Assembly (NCBI RefSeq): GCF_000184685.1
Contig: NC_014830.1
Location: 558,001-622,000 of the forward strand
From: Intrasporangium calvum DSM 43043
GTDB lineage: Bacteria > Actinomycetota > Actinomycetes > Actinomycetales > Dermatophilaceae
Length of the DNA stretch: 64,000 bases
Reading direction: 5' to 3'
This document shows positions 37,774 through 50,880 of the stretch, one piece after another. Made by a program: the position numbers and the translations under genes. The stretch's first letter is position 1, and every line of letters begins with the position of its first letter. The notes beneath the pieces were generated by a model that saw nothing but the letters and a program-made list of their open reading frames with translations, was not told the origin of the DNA and searched no databases.

Positions 37774-39041
37774 CGGTACTCCTTGATCCGCTGGCCGACG
37801 CCTCGGACGATGAGCCACGAGGCGATGAGGGACACGAGCCCGACGAGAACGGCCCAGACGGTGCTGCCGCCACCGAGCGAGCCGAGCTGCTCGATCGCCG
37901 ACCGGCTGGCGGCGTCGCGCTGCTCCGTCACCTGCTGGTCGAACGCCCTGAAGGGGGCCGTGGTTCCGGCGGCACCCGTGCTGGTGGCGAGCTCGACCGC
38001 CTGCTCCCACCGTCCGTCGTTGTCCACCCCCCGGATCTCGGCGTGGGCGAGCGCGTACTTCTGCCAGGCCGATGCGAGGCCCGGGGAGCCGTCGACCCGG
38101 TCGAGGGCGGCCCGGATCGTCGTGTCGTTGGCGAGCCAGGCCTGCTCGTAGCGGTCCCCGCCGCCCCGTTGGATGAGGGTGAGGCTCTCGTTGGCCCGGG
38201 CGTCGTTGGCGGCAGTCCGGATCTCGGCGAGGTCGACCGCCCGTCGGTAGTCGCCGGAAGCCACCTGCGATGCCGCCGTGCCGATGCCACCGATCGCCGA
38301 GGACGCGACGAAGAGCCCGACGACGAGGAGGACGACCCCGAGGGCGAAGGACGGGTTGACGTAGCGGTGGGTCCGACGGGCCAGCCACACGGCCACGAGG
38401 ACGAGGACGACGAGGGCACCGACGCCGAGGTAGAGCTGGAGGCTCGAGTTGGTGCGCTCGAACTCGCTCTGGGCGCGGCCCTCGTTCGCCTGGACGAGCT
38501 GGACGACGACGGGGATGGCGGACGTGCGCAGGGAGGCGCTGGCCTCGGTGAGGTAGCGGGCGCCGACCGGCAGCCCGAGCCGGTTGTTGGAGCGGGCCTG
38601 CTCGACGAGCGCCGCATAGGTCTGGACGTGCTCGGCGAGGGCACCGAGGGCCGTGGCGTCCGCGGGCTGCGCGGCGGCTCCCGCGGCGACGGTCCGGATG
38701 ACGCTGGCCATCGCCGCGTCGTACTGCGCTCGGCTCTCGGCGGTCTCGAGGCCCCCGACGAGGAAGGCGTTCGTCGCCAGGGCGTCGGCGCGGAGCAGGT
38801 CCACGTGGATCGACTGCATCCGGACGACCTGCTGGGTGTTGTTGGCGGCCCGCTCCGCCGCCGCCTCTGACGCGAGGACGGCGTTGGTCGCGGCCCCGCC
38901 GAGCAGGAGCGCGGCGAGGACGCCGACGACTCCCATGAGGCGCATCCGGCCGGGCGTCCCGCGGAGCAGCCCCTTGACCGCTGTCTGCAGCGTGGCGCCG
39001 GACCCCCGGATGGTCGCCGGCGGGGTCTGCACGATCGTCAT
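37770..39041 (-). CDS. glnX: transmembrane signal transducer GlnX
   Basis: This 423-residue protein has four membrane helices: about 35-55 (MGVVGVLAALLLGGAATNAV), 203-220 (LGVGALVVLVLVAVWLA), 230-250 (ALGVVLLVVGLFVASSAI) and near 400-415. It has two extracytoplasmic helical domains between helices 1-2 and 3-4, with QTYAALVEQAR and RTAANDARANESLTLI. This tandem sensor layout is that of GlnX (Rv0412c), the membrane partner between GlnH and PknG. The start overlaps the AAA+ gene stop (ATGA). Confidence 0.88.
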   Translation of the reverse strand: MTIVQTPPATIRGSGATLQTAVKGLLRGTPGRMRLMGVVGVLAALLLGGAATNAVLASEAAAERAANNTQQVVRMQSIHVDLLRADALATNAFLVGGLETAESRAQYDAAMASVIRTVAAGAAAQPADATALGALAEHVQTYAALVEQARSNNRLGLPVGARYLTEASASLRTSAIPVVVQLVQANEGRAQSEFERTNSSLQLYLGVGALVVLVLVAVWLARRTHRYVNPSFALGVVLLVVGLFVASSAIGGIGTAASQVASGDYRRAVDLAEIRTAANDARANESLTLIQRGGGDRYEQAWLANDTTIRAALDRVDGSPGLASAWQKYALAHAEIRGVDNDGRWEQAVELATSTGAAGTTAPFRAFDQQVTEQRDAASRSAIEQLGSLGGGSTVWAVLVGLVSLIASWLIVRGVGQRIKEYR

Positions 39042-40687
39042 CTGGGCTCCTCCATCGGCAGGTCCTCCTCCGAGCCTGCCGGAGGGCTGCCCGGCCGGCC
39101 ATCGGGGTCGTCCCTGACCGGGACCTGAACGGCGTCCTCAGCAGCTTCGGGGGCCGCCGTCGGCGGAGTCGCCGGCGGCTCGTCGGGCTGCTCGACGACG
39201 TCGTCCTCGGTGAGGAGACGCAGGTCGTCGCGGGTCGGTTCCACGGCGTCCTGCAGCCGCCAGGCGTGGCGGCCGACGGCGTGCTCGAAGAGGTTCCGGA
39301 CGAAACGTCCGTTGCCGAAGGCGGGGGTCCGCGCCGTCGCCTCCAAGGTGTGTCGGACCCGCCGTCGGGCCGCGTCGGTCAGCTCGTACTCCGACCTGTC
39401 GGCGATGGAGTCGAGGATCGCGAGCAGCTCGTCGTCCGTATAGTCGTCGAACTCGATCGTCGTCGTGAAGCGGCTCGCCAGGCCGGGGTTCTGCGCGATG
39501 AAGCGCACCATCGGCTCGGGGTAGCCGGCGACGATGACGACGAGGTCCTCGCGGTGGTCCTCCATCTCCTTGACGAGGGTGTTCACCGCCTCCTGGGCGA
39601 ACTGGTCGCCGGTCAGCGCGTAGGCCTCGTCGATGAAGAGGACGCCGCCGACCGCCTTCGCGCAGACCTCCGCGGTCTTCATCGCGGTCTGCCCGACGTA
39701 GCCGGCGACGAGCTCCGAGCGGTCGACCTCGACGAGCTGCCCCTGGGGCAGGAGGCCGAGCGCGCGGTAGATGGCGCCGACGAGTCGAGCCACTGTCGTC
39801 TTGCCGGTGCCCGGGTTGCCGACGAAGACGAGGTGCCGGCTCATCCGGGCGGCCTTGAGCCCGGCGTCGACGCGCATCCGCTCCACCTTGAGCAGGGCGA
39901 CCTGCCGGTGGATCTCCTTCTTGACACGCCCGAGACCGATCATGGCGTCGAGCTCGGCGAGCAGCTCCTCGACCGACTTCTCCGGCTCGGCGGGCTCCGC
40001 CGCCTCGGCTTCCGCAGCGGGTGCGGCGGAGTCGGCCGGCGCGCCGGCGGGATCGGGCCCGGGCCGTATGCCGCTGGGCTCGGACCCGCTCGGCGGCTCG
40101 CTCCCGACGGGGCGGGGCACCGGCTGGTACCCCCACTGGCGCAGCACCGCATCGGTCCCGACCCCTGGCGGCAGCGGCGGGAGCCCGTGGCCTCCGGGGC
40201 GTGCGGACGGGCTCGCGGACGGGCTCGCGGACGGGCCGGCGGACGCGATGGTGGACGCGCTGGTGGACGCGCTGGTGGCGGCGGCGAGGTAGGTGGCGCT
40301 CGCGGCCGTCGCATTGGCAATGACCCAGATCGGCGCGGTGCCGAGCATGACGGCGTCGGAGGCGATCTCGGTCAGGGCCTCGGCGTACTCGCCGGCCAGG
40401 GGGTGGCGGGCGCCGGAGAGCGCCACGAGGAGGTCGGTCGGGTGCTGCCGCCACCGGCGCCCCCTCGAGGCTGCCGCGAAGAAGGCCTCGTTGATCGCGG
40501 CGGTGTCGGTGACAGCGGGCAGGGCCACGGCCGCCCACTCCCGCGCGGCCCCGGGAACCGACTCTGCGAGGGCGGCCGCGACGCGCAGGCCCTCGTCGCG
40601 GGCGGCGCCGGCGTCGATGCCTGCGAGCCGGGCGACGTCGACGAGCGCGTCGAGACTGTCGGCCAGCGCTGTCTCAGCAGTGGTCAT
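39038..40687 (-). CDS. CbxX/CfxQ-type AAA+ ATPase
   Basis: The 549-residue protein has an N-terminal helical domain (1-140) and a low-complexity linker with Ser-Ala and Pro repeats (about 140-230). The AAA+ domain (about 240-470) begins VEELLAELDAMIGLGRVKKEI. Its Walker A is GNPGTGKTT, Walker B GGVLFIDEAYAL and arginine finger region NPGLASRFTTTIEF. The SpoVK/CbxX relatives include rubisco activase and type VII EccA chaperones, so it probably remodels a partner protein from the operon. The linker carries a word-family copy (40064-40081) read as EPSGIRP, and a 12-bp repeat (40201-40275). Confidence 0.9.
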   Translation of the reverse strand: MTTAETALADSLDALVDVARLAGIDAGAARDEGLRVAAALAESVPGAAREWAAVALPAVTDTAAINEAFFAAASRGRRWRQHPTDLLVALSGARHPLAGEYAEALTEIASDAVMLGTAPIWVIANATAASATYLAAATSASTSASTIASAGPSASPSASPSARPGGHGLPPLPPGVGTDAVLRQWGYQPVPRPVGSEPPSGSEPSGIRPGPDPAGAPADSAAPAAEAEAAEPAEPEKSVEELLAELDAMIGLGRVKKEIHRQVALLKVERMRVDAGLKAARMSRHLVFVGNPGTGKTTVARLVGAIYRALGLLPQGQLVEVDRSELVAGYVGQTAMKTAEVCAKAVGGVLFIDEAYALTGDQFAQEAVNTLVKEMEDHREDLVVIVAGYPEPMVRFIAQNPGLASRFTTTIEFDDYTDDELLAILDSIADRSEYELTDAARRRVRHTLEATARTPAFGNGRFVRNLFEHAVGRHAWRLQDAVEPTRDDLRLLTEDDVVEQPDEPPATPPTAAPEAAEDAVQVPVRDDPDGRPGSPPAGSEEDLPMEEPR

Positions 40688-40738
40688 GGTGTGGGCCCCC
40701 TGCGGGTCGGTCGGTCGGCGCCGGGTCGGTCGGGGCCG

Positions 40739-41362
40739 TCACTCGGGTGGTTCCAGCGTCGGGTGCTCCGTACCGTCGATCGAAAGAGCACTTCGTCCCC
40801 CTCCCGCCCCCGGGGGACGAGGTGCGGTCTCGGGAGGAACTGCTCTCTCGATGGGGGTGAGGCCGAGCGAACCACCGGCTGCTGCGTGGCCGAACTTCTC
40901 CTCGAGGAAGGCGCCGTGGACGATGACCGCCTCGGCGTCCGAGCGGTTGATGGCATCGGCCACCTGGTCCATCGTCGCGCCGAGCAGGTCGAGCTGGTCG
41001 ACGAGCAGCATGACCGAGCTCTTGCCCGCCGCGATGGGCCGCGTGTCGGCCCAGTCCCGGGGCAGGCGCAGGTAGTTCCCGATGGCGACGGGCAGGTAGT
41101 CGGTCGCCGTGGCCATGACGCTGTAGCCCTGGGCGCTGCCGATGCCGAGCCGCTCGAGCCGGGGGATCGACTCGCGGACGACGCGAGTCACCCGCAGCAG
41201 CCGGGAGAGGACGACGCCGGGGACCCGGCCCTCCCTCGCCTGGATCTCGACGGCGTCGAGGGCAGCGAGCAGCTGCTCGGTCGTCGGCGGTCCGGGCGGT
41301 CCAGACGTGGGCGAGTCCGATGCCTCGGGCCGGTCGAACCCGAACCACAATCGGATCCCCAC
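40739..41362 (-). CDS. unknown protein of the TelA-PknG operon, with a repeat-derived C-terminus
   Basis: The 207-residue protein has a compact helical part (residues 30-165) with LLAALDAVEIQAREGRVP, VVRESIPRLERL and NYLRLPRDWADTRP. The last 38 codons are read through a copy of the dispersed palindrome (40778-40852), giving IERAVPPETAPRPP and SALSIDG. The native C-terminus seems to have been replaced or extended when the element arrived. I do not recognise the family. It lies between telA and the AAA+ gene. GTG 41362 is the start. Confidence 0.7.
   Translation of the reverse strand: MGIRLWFGFDRPEASDSPTSGPPGPPTTEQLLAALDAVEIQAREGRVPGVVLSRLLRVTRVVRESIPRLERLGIGSAQGYSVMATATDYLPVAIGNYLRLPRDWADTRPIAAGKSSVMLLVDQLDLLGATMDQVADAINRSDAEAVIVHGAFLEEKFGHAAAGGSLGLTPIERAVPPETAPRPPGAGGGRSALSIDGTEHPTLEPPE
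40778..40852. repeat. dispersed palindrome family, locus 4 (inside the 3' end of a gene)
   Basis: Arms lie at 40778-40800 (GATCGAAAGAGCACTTCGTC) and 40832-40852 (GAGGAACTGCTCTCTCGAT). This is the only locus of the family within a reading frame rather than after one. Confidence 0.85.
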
Positions 41363-41447
41363 GTCTCACGTCCCCTTCGTCGGCGGCCTCGTCCCGCTCA
41401 TCCTGCCCGCCCCGTCAAGAGCCCGGACCATCGCGTGCGCGGGCCGT

Positions 41448-42719
41448 TCAGATGCCGGGGCCGAGGTCGAGGGCCCCCGGAGCGGCCCCCGCTGCGCGGC
41501 GCGCGTCCTGGGCCGAGACGCGCTCGAGGTAGCTGCGCGACTTGGCCACCTCGGTCTCGAGGGAGCCGATCGTCGCGGCCATGTTGTCCAGGGCTCGCAC
41601 CTTGAACTGGTCGATGCTGTCCATCGTGTCGTAGATGTTGGCGAACGCCTTCTGCAGCGACTCGATGCTCAGCGTGGAGCTCGCGGACTGCTCCTGGATC
41701 CGGGCCGAGTTGGTCTTGAGCAGCTCGGAGGTCCGCTCGATCAGCCCGGAGGTGGTCGCGTTGAGCGCGGTGATCTGGTCGAGGACGAGCTGCTGGTTGT
41801 TCAGCGCCTGGGCGACGATGACGGCGGTGCGCAGCGCCGACACAGTCGTCGTCGTCGCCCGGTCGACGCCCTTGATGAGCTCGATGTTGTTCTTGATGAT
41901 GATGTCGATCGCGAGGTAGTTCTGGATCGACACCGCGAGCTGGGTCAGCAGGTCCTGGTGCTTCTGGCGCACATAGAACAGGACGTCCTCGCGCAGCGCC
42001 TTGGCCTTCTCCGGGTCGGTCGTCTCGAGGGTTGCGACCTGGGCGGCGAGCCGGGAGTCGAGTCGCTCGGCGACGTAGACGTACTGGTTGAGCCGGCCCA
42101 TCGAGTCCCAGAGCGACTTCTTCTCGAGGTTGAGGGCGACGTTGTCCTTCTGCAGCTCGTCCTGCCCCGACTGGAGCGAGTGGAGGATGCCGTTGAGGTG
42201 CGACTGGGCGGACTGGTACTTGCGGAAGTAGTCGGTGATCCGGTCGCCGAACGGGATCATCCCGAGGAGCTTCTTCGTCCCGGTGGCCTGCGACGGGTCG
42301 AGGTCCTCGACGGTGCGCCGCAGGTCGAGGAGGGTCTGGCCGACCTTCGAGCCCTGCGACAGCGAGCCTTCGTTGAGCGCCTTGACCGGCATCTGGAGCA
42401 TCCGGTTGGACGACTCCGCCGCGAACCGGATCTCGTCGGTGCCCATGGTGCGCACGTCCGCCGCGCGGGCCTCCCACTCGGGCGACTTCGTGGCGGCCTT
42501 GAGCAGCGAGTCGAGGTAGGTGTCGACCTTGGCCTCGAGCCCGGGCAGTGCGGCCTCGGGAACCGCGGGGGCCATCCTCGGTGCCGACGTCTCCGCGACG
42601 GCGGTCACCGCGGGCGGCGGGGTCAGGGTCAGGTGGGTCTCCGACACCGGGGGCTCGAGCGGCGCCGGGGCCGCCTGGGCTGCGGCGGGGGCCTGCTGGG
42701 CAGCGGGCTGGTCACTCAT
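41448..42719 (-). CDS. telA: TelA-like toxic-anion resistance protein
   Basis: This 423-residue soluble helical protein has a Pro/Ala-rich N-terminus (1-60). The TelA domain has QGSKVGQTLLDLRRTVEDLDP, KKLLGMIPFGDRITDYFRKYQSAQSHLNGIL and DIIIKNNIELIKGVDRATTTTVSALRTAVIVAQALNNQQLVLDQI. The KLLGxxPFGxxxxxYFxKY block is diagnostic for TelA/KlaA. TelA proteins occur with Ter-type VWA proteins in tellurite, phage and antibiotic stress operons, with biochemical role unknown. It is the first gene of the ten-gene operon. A word-family copy lies just upstream at 42784. Confidence 0.9.
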   Translation of the reverse strand: MSDQPAAQQAPAAAQAAPAPLEPPVSETHLTLTPPPAVTAVAETSAPRMAPAVPEAALPGLEAKVDTYLDSLLKAATKSPEWEARAADVRTMGTDEIRFAAESSNRMLQMPVKALNEGSLSQGSKVGQTLLDLRRTVEDLDPSQATGTKKLLGMIPFGDRITDYFRKYQSAQSHLNGILHSLQSGQDELQKDNVALNLEKKSLWDSMGRLNQYVYVAERLDSRLAAQVATLETTDPEKAKALREDVLFYVRQKHQDLLTQLAVSIQNYLAIDIIIKNNIELIKGVDRATTTTVSALRTAVIVAQALNNQQLVLDQITALNATTSGLIERTSELLKTNSARIQEQSASSTLSIESLQKAFANIYDTMDSIDQFKVRALDNMAATIGSLETEVAKSRSYLERVSAQDARRAAGAAPGALDLGPGI

Positions 42720-43000
42720 CGTCGAACGGGTCCTTCCCCTATGTCCCGGCCACGGAGAGACGAGGCCGGTGTCCCATGAGCCCGCTCAGCGGCATACGGC
42801 TGGACGGGCGTTAGCCACTCTACGTGGCGCCCGTCTGGGACGGACCAGGGCTTTCCCCGGTTCCCGTGCGCCGACCTCGGTCACCGGTTGGGCACGGGGG
42901 CGGCCGCAGCGCTGGAGTCAGGGGAGGTTCCGCGCTGCGGCCGCGTGCGTGGGGCGCCCACACTCCGTCAACGAGGGGGTGCGGGTCGGGGTTCCCGGTC
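42720..43000. other. intergenic region upstream of telA
   Basis: This 281-base stretch should hold the operon promoter near 42720-42830 on the minus strand. I see one word-family copy (42784-42799) and no clear -10/-35 pair, hairpin or ORF. Confidence 0.4.
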
Positions 43001-43792
43001 TCAGTTGAACTGCCAGGACCGCTTCGACAGGCCGAACCAGAAGCCCTCGATGACGCTCTGGTTGTCGAGGCTGCCCGACTCGTAGGCGGCGCCGAGCGTC
43101 ACGAAGAGCGGCGCGAAGTGCTCGGTGCGGGGGTGGGCCTCGCGAGCCGCCGGGGCCTTGGCGAGGAAGTCGAGGATGCTGTCGATGTCCTTGGCCTGCA
43201 TCGTCTCCTGAGCCCAGTGGTCGAACTCCGCGCTCGCCATCGGGGGAGCCGCGTCGGCGCCGGCGCGGGGGTTGAACCAGCGCAGGTTGTGCGTCGTGAA
43301 GCCGGACCCGACGATGAGCGTGCCCTGCTCACGGAGCGGCGCGAGCTTGCGGCCGATCTCGAAGAGGCCGCGGGGGTCGAGCGTCGGCATCGACATCTGC
43401 AGCACCGGGACGTCCGCCTCGGGGAACATCTCCTTGAGGGGGACGTAGGCGCCGTGGTCGAGCCCGCGGGACTCGTCGCGGTGGACCGTCGTCGAGCTGG
43501 CCTGTCCCGGCGCGGTGAGCAGCCGGGTGACGTCGTCCGCGAGGTCGGGCGCGGCGGGCGCGTCGTAGGTGACCTCGTAGTACTTCTGCGGGAAGCCCCA
43601 GAAGTCGTAGACGAGCGGCGCGCCGGTCGTGGAGCCGAGGGTCGTCGGGGCGTCCTCCCAGTGGGCGGAGACCATGAGGACGTTCTTCGGCTTCTCGATC
43701 TGCCCGGACCAGTCCGCGAGCTCGCGGGTCCAGCGGGCGTCGTCGGCGAGCGGCGGCGCGCCGTGGCTGAGGTAGATGAGGGGGGCAGTCAT
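43001..43792 (-). CDS. DODA-type extradiol ring-cleavage dioxygenase
   Basis: This 263-residue protein of the LigB superfamily begins MTAPLIYLSHGAPPL with the metal-binding His in SHGAP. It continues with VSAHWE, GLDHGAYVPLKEMFP (metal and catalytic His) and TLIVGSGFTTHNLR. These match the 4,5-DOPA/YgiD type of zinc-dependent dioxygenase. It likely acts on a catechol or quinone. GGAGCC precedes the ATG at 43792. A palindromic operator lies 17 bases upstream. Confidence 0.93.
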   Translation of the reverse strand: MTAPLIYLSHGAPPLADDARWTRELADWSGQIEKPKNVLMVSAHWEDAPTTLGSTTGAPLVYDFWGFPQKYYEVTYDAPAAPDLADDVTRLLTAPGQASSTTVHRDESRGLDHGAYVPLKEMFPEADVPVLQMSMPTLDPRGLFEIGRKLAPLREQGTLIVGSGFTTHNLRWFNPRAGADAAPPMASAEFDHWAQETMQAKDIDSILDFLAKAPAAREAHPRTEHFAPLFVTLGAAYESGSLDNQSVIEGFWFGLSKRSWQFN

Positions 43793-43808
43793 GGTGGCTC
43801 CTCCGAGG

Positions 43809-43826
43809 TAGTTGACTAGTAAACTA
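43809..43826. promoter_or_regulatory. MarR/HxlR-type palindromic operator
   Basis: TAGTTGACTAGTAAACTA has inverted arms TAGTT/AACTA around ACTAGT with one mismatch pair. Similar TAGT-rich palindromes control quinone and catechol detoxification genes through YodB/MarR-type repressors. No such repressor is encoded next to it. Confidence 0.6.
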
Positions 43827-43974
43827 TCACCTCCAACGCCGGGATGCACCCCGTTGTTCCGTGGCGACCACGCTGTGCCCCGCTTTGACAGGGGCTGTTA
43901 CGGTCGGGGCGCGTCCACGACCACGCAGCGACGAATCCGCTGCCGTTGGATCTGCAGGAAGACACAGGTGAAGC

Positions 43975-46767
<2,793 letters not shown>

Positions 46768-46783
46768 CCTCCGAGCGCGACCG

Positions 46784-46823
46784 GGCTCAGCGGCATACGG
46801 CGTGGTCCGTATGCCGCTGAGCC
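46784..46823. terminator. inverted pair of the dispersed 18-bp word after topA
   Basis: GGCTCAGCGGCATACGG (46784-46800) and its exact complement (46807-46823) form a 17-bp stem with a 6-nt loop, starting 16 bases after the topA stop. There is no T-run, but the position and stability suit a terminator for topA. Confidence 0.75.
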
Positions 46824-46909
46824 GGCTTCCGGGGTCCGCGCCGGTCGCGCTGGGGCCGGCAGCCCGTCACGACTTTGACGGTGCGGGGGGATCGGGTGAG
46901 GCTGGGGCC

Positions 46910-47725
46910 ATGGCAACCCTGGTCTTCGTCCACGCCCACCCCGACGACGAGGCGTCCCAGACCGCGGGTTCGATGGCCCGGGCCGTCGACGAGGGCCACC
47001 GCGTCGTCCTCGTCGTCGCCACCAACGGGGACCACGGCGAGGTGCCGCCCGACCTCGCCGACGGGGAGACCGTCGTGGACCGCAGGCGCGTCGAGATGGC
47101 CGCCTCCGCCGCCGCGATCGGCCTCCACCGGGTCGTGTGGCTCGGCTACGCCGACTCCGGCATGAGCGGCTGGGACCAGAACGACCACGAGGCGAGCTTG
47201 GCGCGGGCGGATCTCGAGGAGGCCGCCGAGCGCGTTGCCGCCGTGCTGCGCGAGGAGCAGGCGGACATCGTCACGGCCTACGACTGGCACGGTGGCTACG
47301 GGCACCCGGACCACGTGAAGGTCCACGCCGTCGTGCGGCGGGCCGCAGAGCTCGCCGGGACGCCGCGCGTGCTCGAGGTGACGATGAACCGGGACGCGGT
47401 CCGACGGCAGTTCCAGGTGGCCGCCTCGGCGGGCCTGCCCGGCGCCGTCGAGTGGGACCCGGACCGCCCGATGGACGACGGGAACCCGCTCGGCACTCCG
47501 GAGGCCGAGCTGCACTGGGCGGTCGACGTGTCGCGATGGCTCGGGGTCAAACGGGCCGCGCTGGCGAGCCATGCCAGCCAGACGAGCGATGCGGGGATGA
47601 TGCTCGCGATGCCCGACGAGGTGTTCGCGGCGATGTTCGGCGTCGAGTACTACGTCGAGGCGGGCCGGCCGCCCGGCGTGGTGGCCGGCTGGTTCCTCGA
47701 GGCGAGCGAGGCCGAGAGCGCCTGA
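46910..47725 (+). CDS. PIG-L family deacetylase
   Basis: The 271-residue protein has the zinc motif HAHPDDE (His, Asp, Asp near residues 8-14), VVATNGDHGE and GHPDHVKVH, which supplies the third metal ligand. The family includes MshB and Mca of mycothiol metabolism and other LmbE-like N-deacetylases. The sequence alone does not decide which, though Mca is plausible in this lineage. ATG 46910 is supported by conservation of the immediate N-terminus (MATLVFVHAHPDDE); the longer open frame upstream is a topA shadow. Confidence 0.9.
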   Translation: MATLVFVHAHPDDEASQTAGSMARAVDEGHRVVLVVATNGDHGEVPPDLADGETVVDRRRVEMAASAAAIGLHRVVWLGYADSGMSGWDQNDHEASLARADLEEAAERVAAVLREEQADIVTAYDWHGGYGHPDHVKVHAVVRRAAELAGTPRVLEVTMNRDAVRRQFQVAASAGLPGAVEWDPDRPMDDGNPLGTPEAELHWAVDVSRWLGVKRAALASHASQTSDAGMMLAMPDEVFAAMFGVEYYVEAGRPPGVVAGWFLEASEAESA

Positions 47726-47846
47726 CGGACGTGCGCGGACCGGAGGTGACGGCGGGAGGGGGTCGGCGGGAGGGGGTCGGTTTCCGGTGCCGGTGACCGG
47801 CCGGTAAGTTACCTCAGGTAACCACGTCCTCACTCGCAGGGAGAGC

Positions 47847-48320
47847 ATGCCCATGACCCCCACCGACCTCAGCAGTGCGACCCCGGAACAGTTGCGCGAG
47901 CTCCCGGCCACCGACCTCGTGTCCGGCCTCCTCGCCCTGTCCGACCAGGAGCTGCACGCCCTGCTCACGAGCGACAACCGCAGCGACGTGATCTCCGCAG
48001 TGTTCCGCGCGATGCCCGGGCTGTTCCGCCCCGACCGCGCCGGCTCGGTCACGATGACGGCTCACTGGAGCATCACGGAGCGGCCCGACGGCGGCTCCGA
48101 CGACTGGACCATCCGCATCGCGGACGGTGTGTGCACCGCGGCCCCGGGCCACGAGGGCGACGCCACGCTCACCCTGACGATGGGGCCGGAGCCCTTCACC
48201 AAGCTGATGACCAAGCGGGGCAACCCGGTCATGATGTTCATGACCGGCAAGATCAAGGCGAAGGGCGACCTCAGCCTGGCGGCCAACTTCGGGAGCTTCT
48301 TCGACACCCCGACGGACTGA
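47847..48320 (+). CDS. SCP2 sterol-transfer-like domain protein
   Basis: This 157-residue protein has TDLVSGLLALSDQELHALL, then a beta-helical SCP2 fold ending in GNPVMMFMTGKIKAKGDLSLAANFGSFF. The KAKGDLSLA helix is the lipid-binding lid signature of SCP2-type proteins. It probably binds a hydrophobic ligand. The gene is preceded by AGGGAGAGC and followed at once by the palindrome cluster. It is convergent with icd. Confidence 0.87.
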   Translation: MPMTPTDLSSATPEQLRELPATDLVSGLLALSDQELHALLTSDNRSDVISAVFRAMPGLFRPDRAGSVTMTAHWSITERPDGGSDDWTIRIADGVCTAAPGHEGDATLTLTMGPEPFTKLMTKRGNPVMMFMTGKIKAKGDLSLAANFGSFFDTPTD

Positions 48321-48324
48321 CCAG

Positions 48325-48470
48325 TCGAAAGAGCAGTTCGTCCCCCCGTTTGCAATCGAAAGAGCAGTTCGTCCCTCGCGTATGGGGGACGAACTGCTCT
48401 CTCGATTCTCAGGGAAGGGGAGGAACTGCTCTCTCGATTCTCAGCGAAGGGGAGGAACTGCTCTCTCGAT
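48325..48470. repeat. dispersed palindrome family, locus 5 (five half-copies)
   Basis: Two forward half-copies (48325-48345, 48355-48375) face three reverse ones (48384-48405, 48417-48438, 48449-48470). The last two reverse copies are near-identical tandem units of about 32 bases (GGAACTGCTCTCTCGAT plus spacer). The cluster fills the gap between the convergent SCP2 and icd genes. Confidence 0.93.
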
Positions 48471-48473
48471 GGG

Positions 48474-50736
<2,263 letters not shown>

Positions 50737-50826
50737 ATCGGATGCGACGCGCGCATGGAGACGCGATCCCATCCTGCCGGGGTGCCGCAACCCACGCCAC
50801 CGGGTGGGGCGTCGTCTTCGCCGCTG

Positions 50827-50846
50827 CCGTATGCCGCTGGGCTCGG
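50827..50846 (-). repeat. dispersed 18-bp word, intergenic full copy
   Basis: CCGTATGCCGCTGGGCTCGG lies between the divergent icd and serine-hydrolase genes. Copies at 40064 and 60543 extend with the same CGG, so the conserved word may be 20 bases. Confidence 0.95.
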
Positions 50847-50868
50847 TCTCCGGCGTCCCCGGCCTCAC

Positions 50869-50874
50869 TAGGGT
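50869..50874 (+). promoter_or_regulatory. -10 box of a leaderless promoter for the serine hydrolase
   Basis: TAGGGT is followed by six bases and GTG 50881, with no ribosome site. Confidence 0.5.
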
Positions 50875-50880
50875 GGCCGG

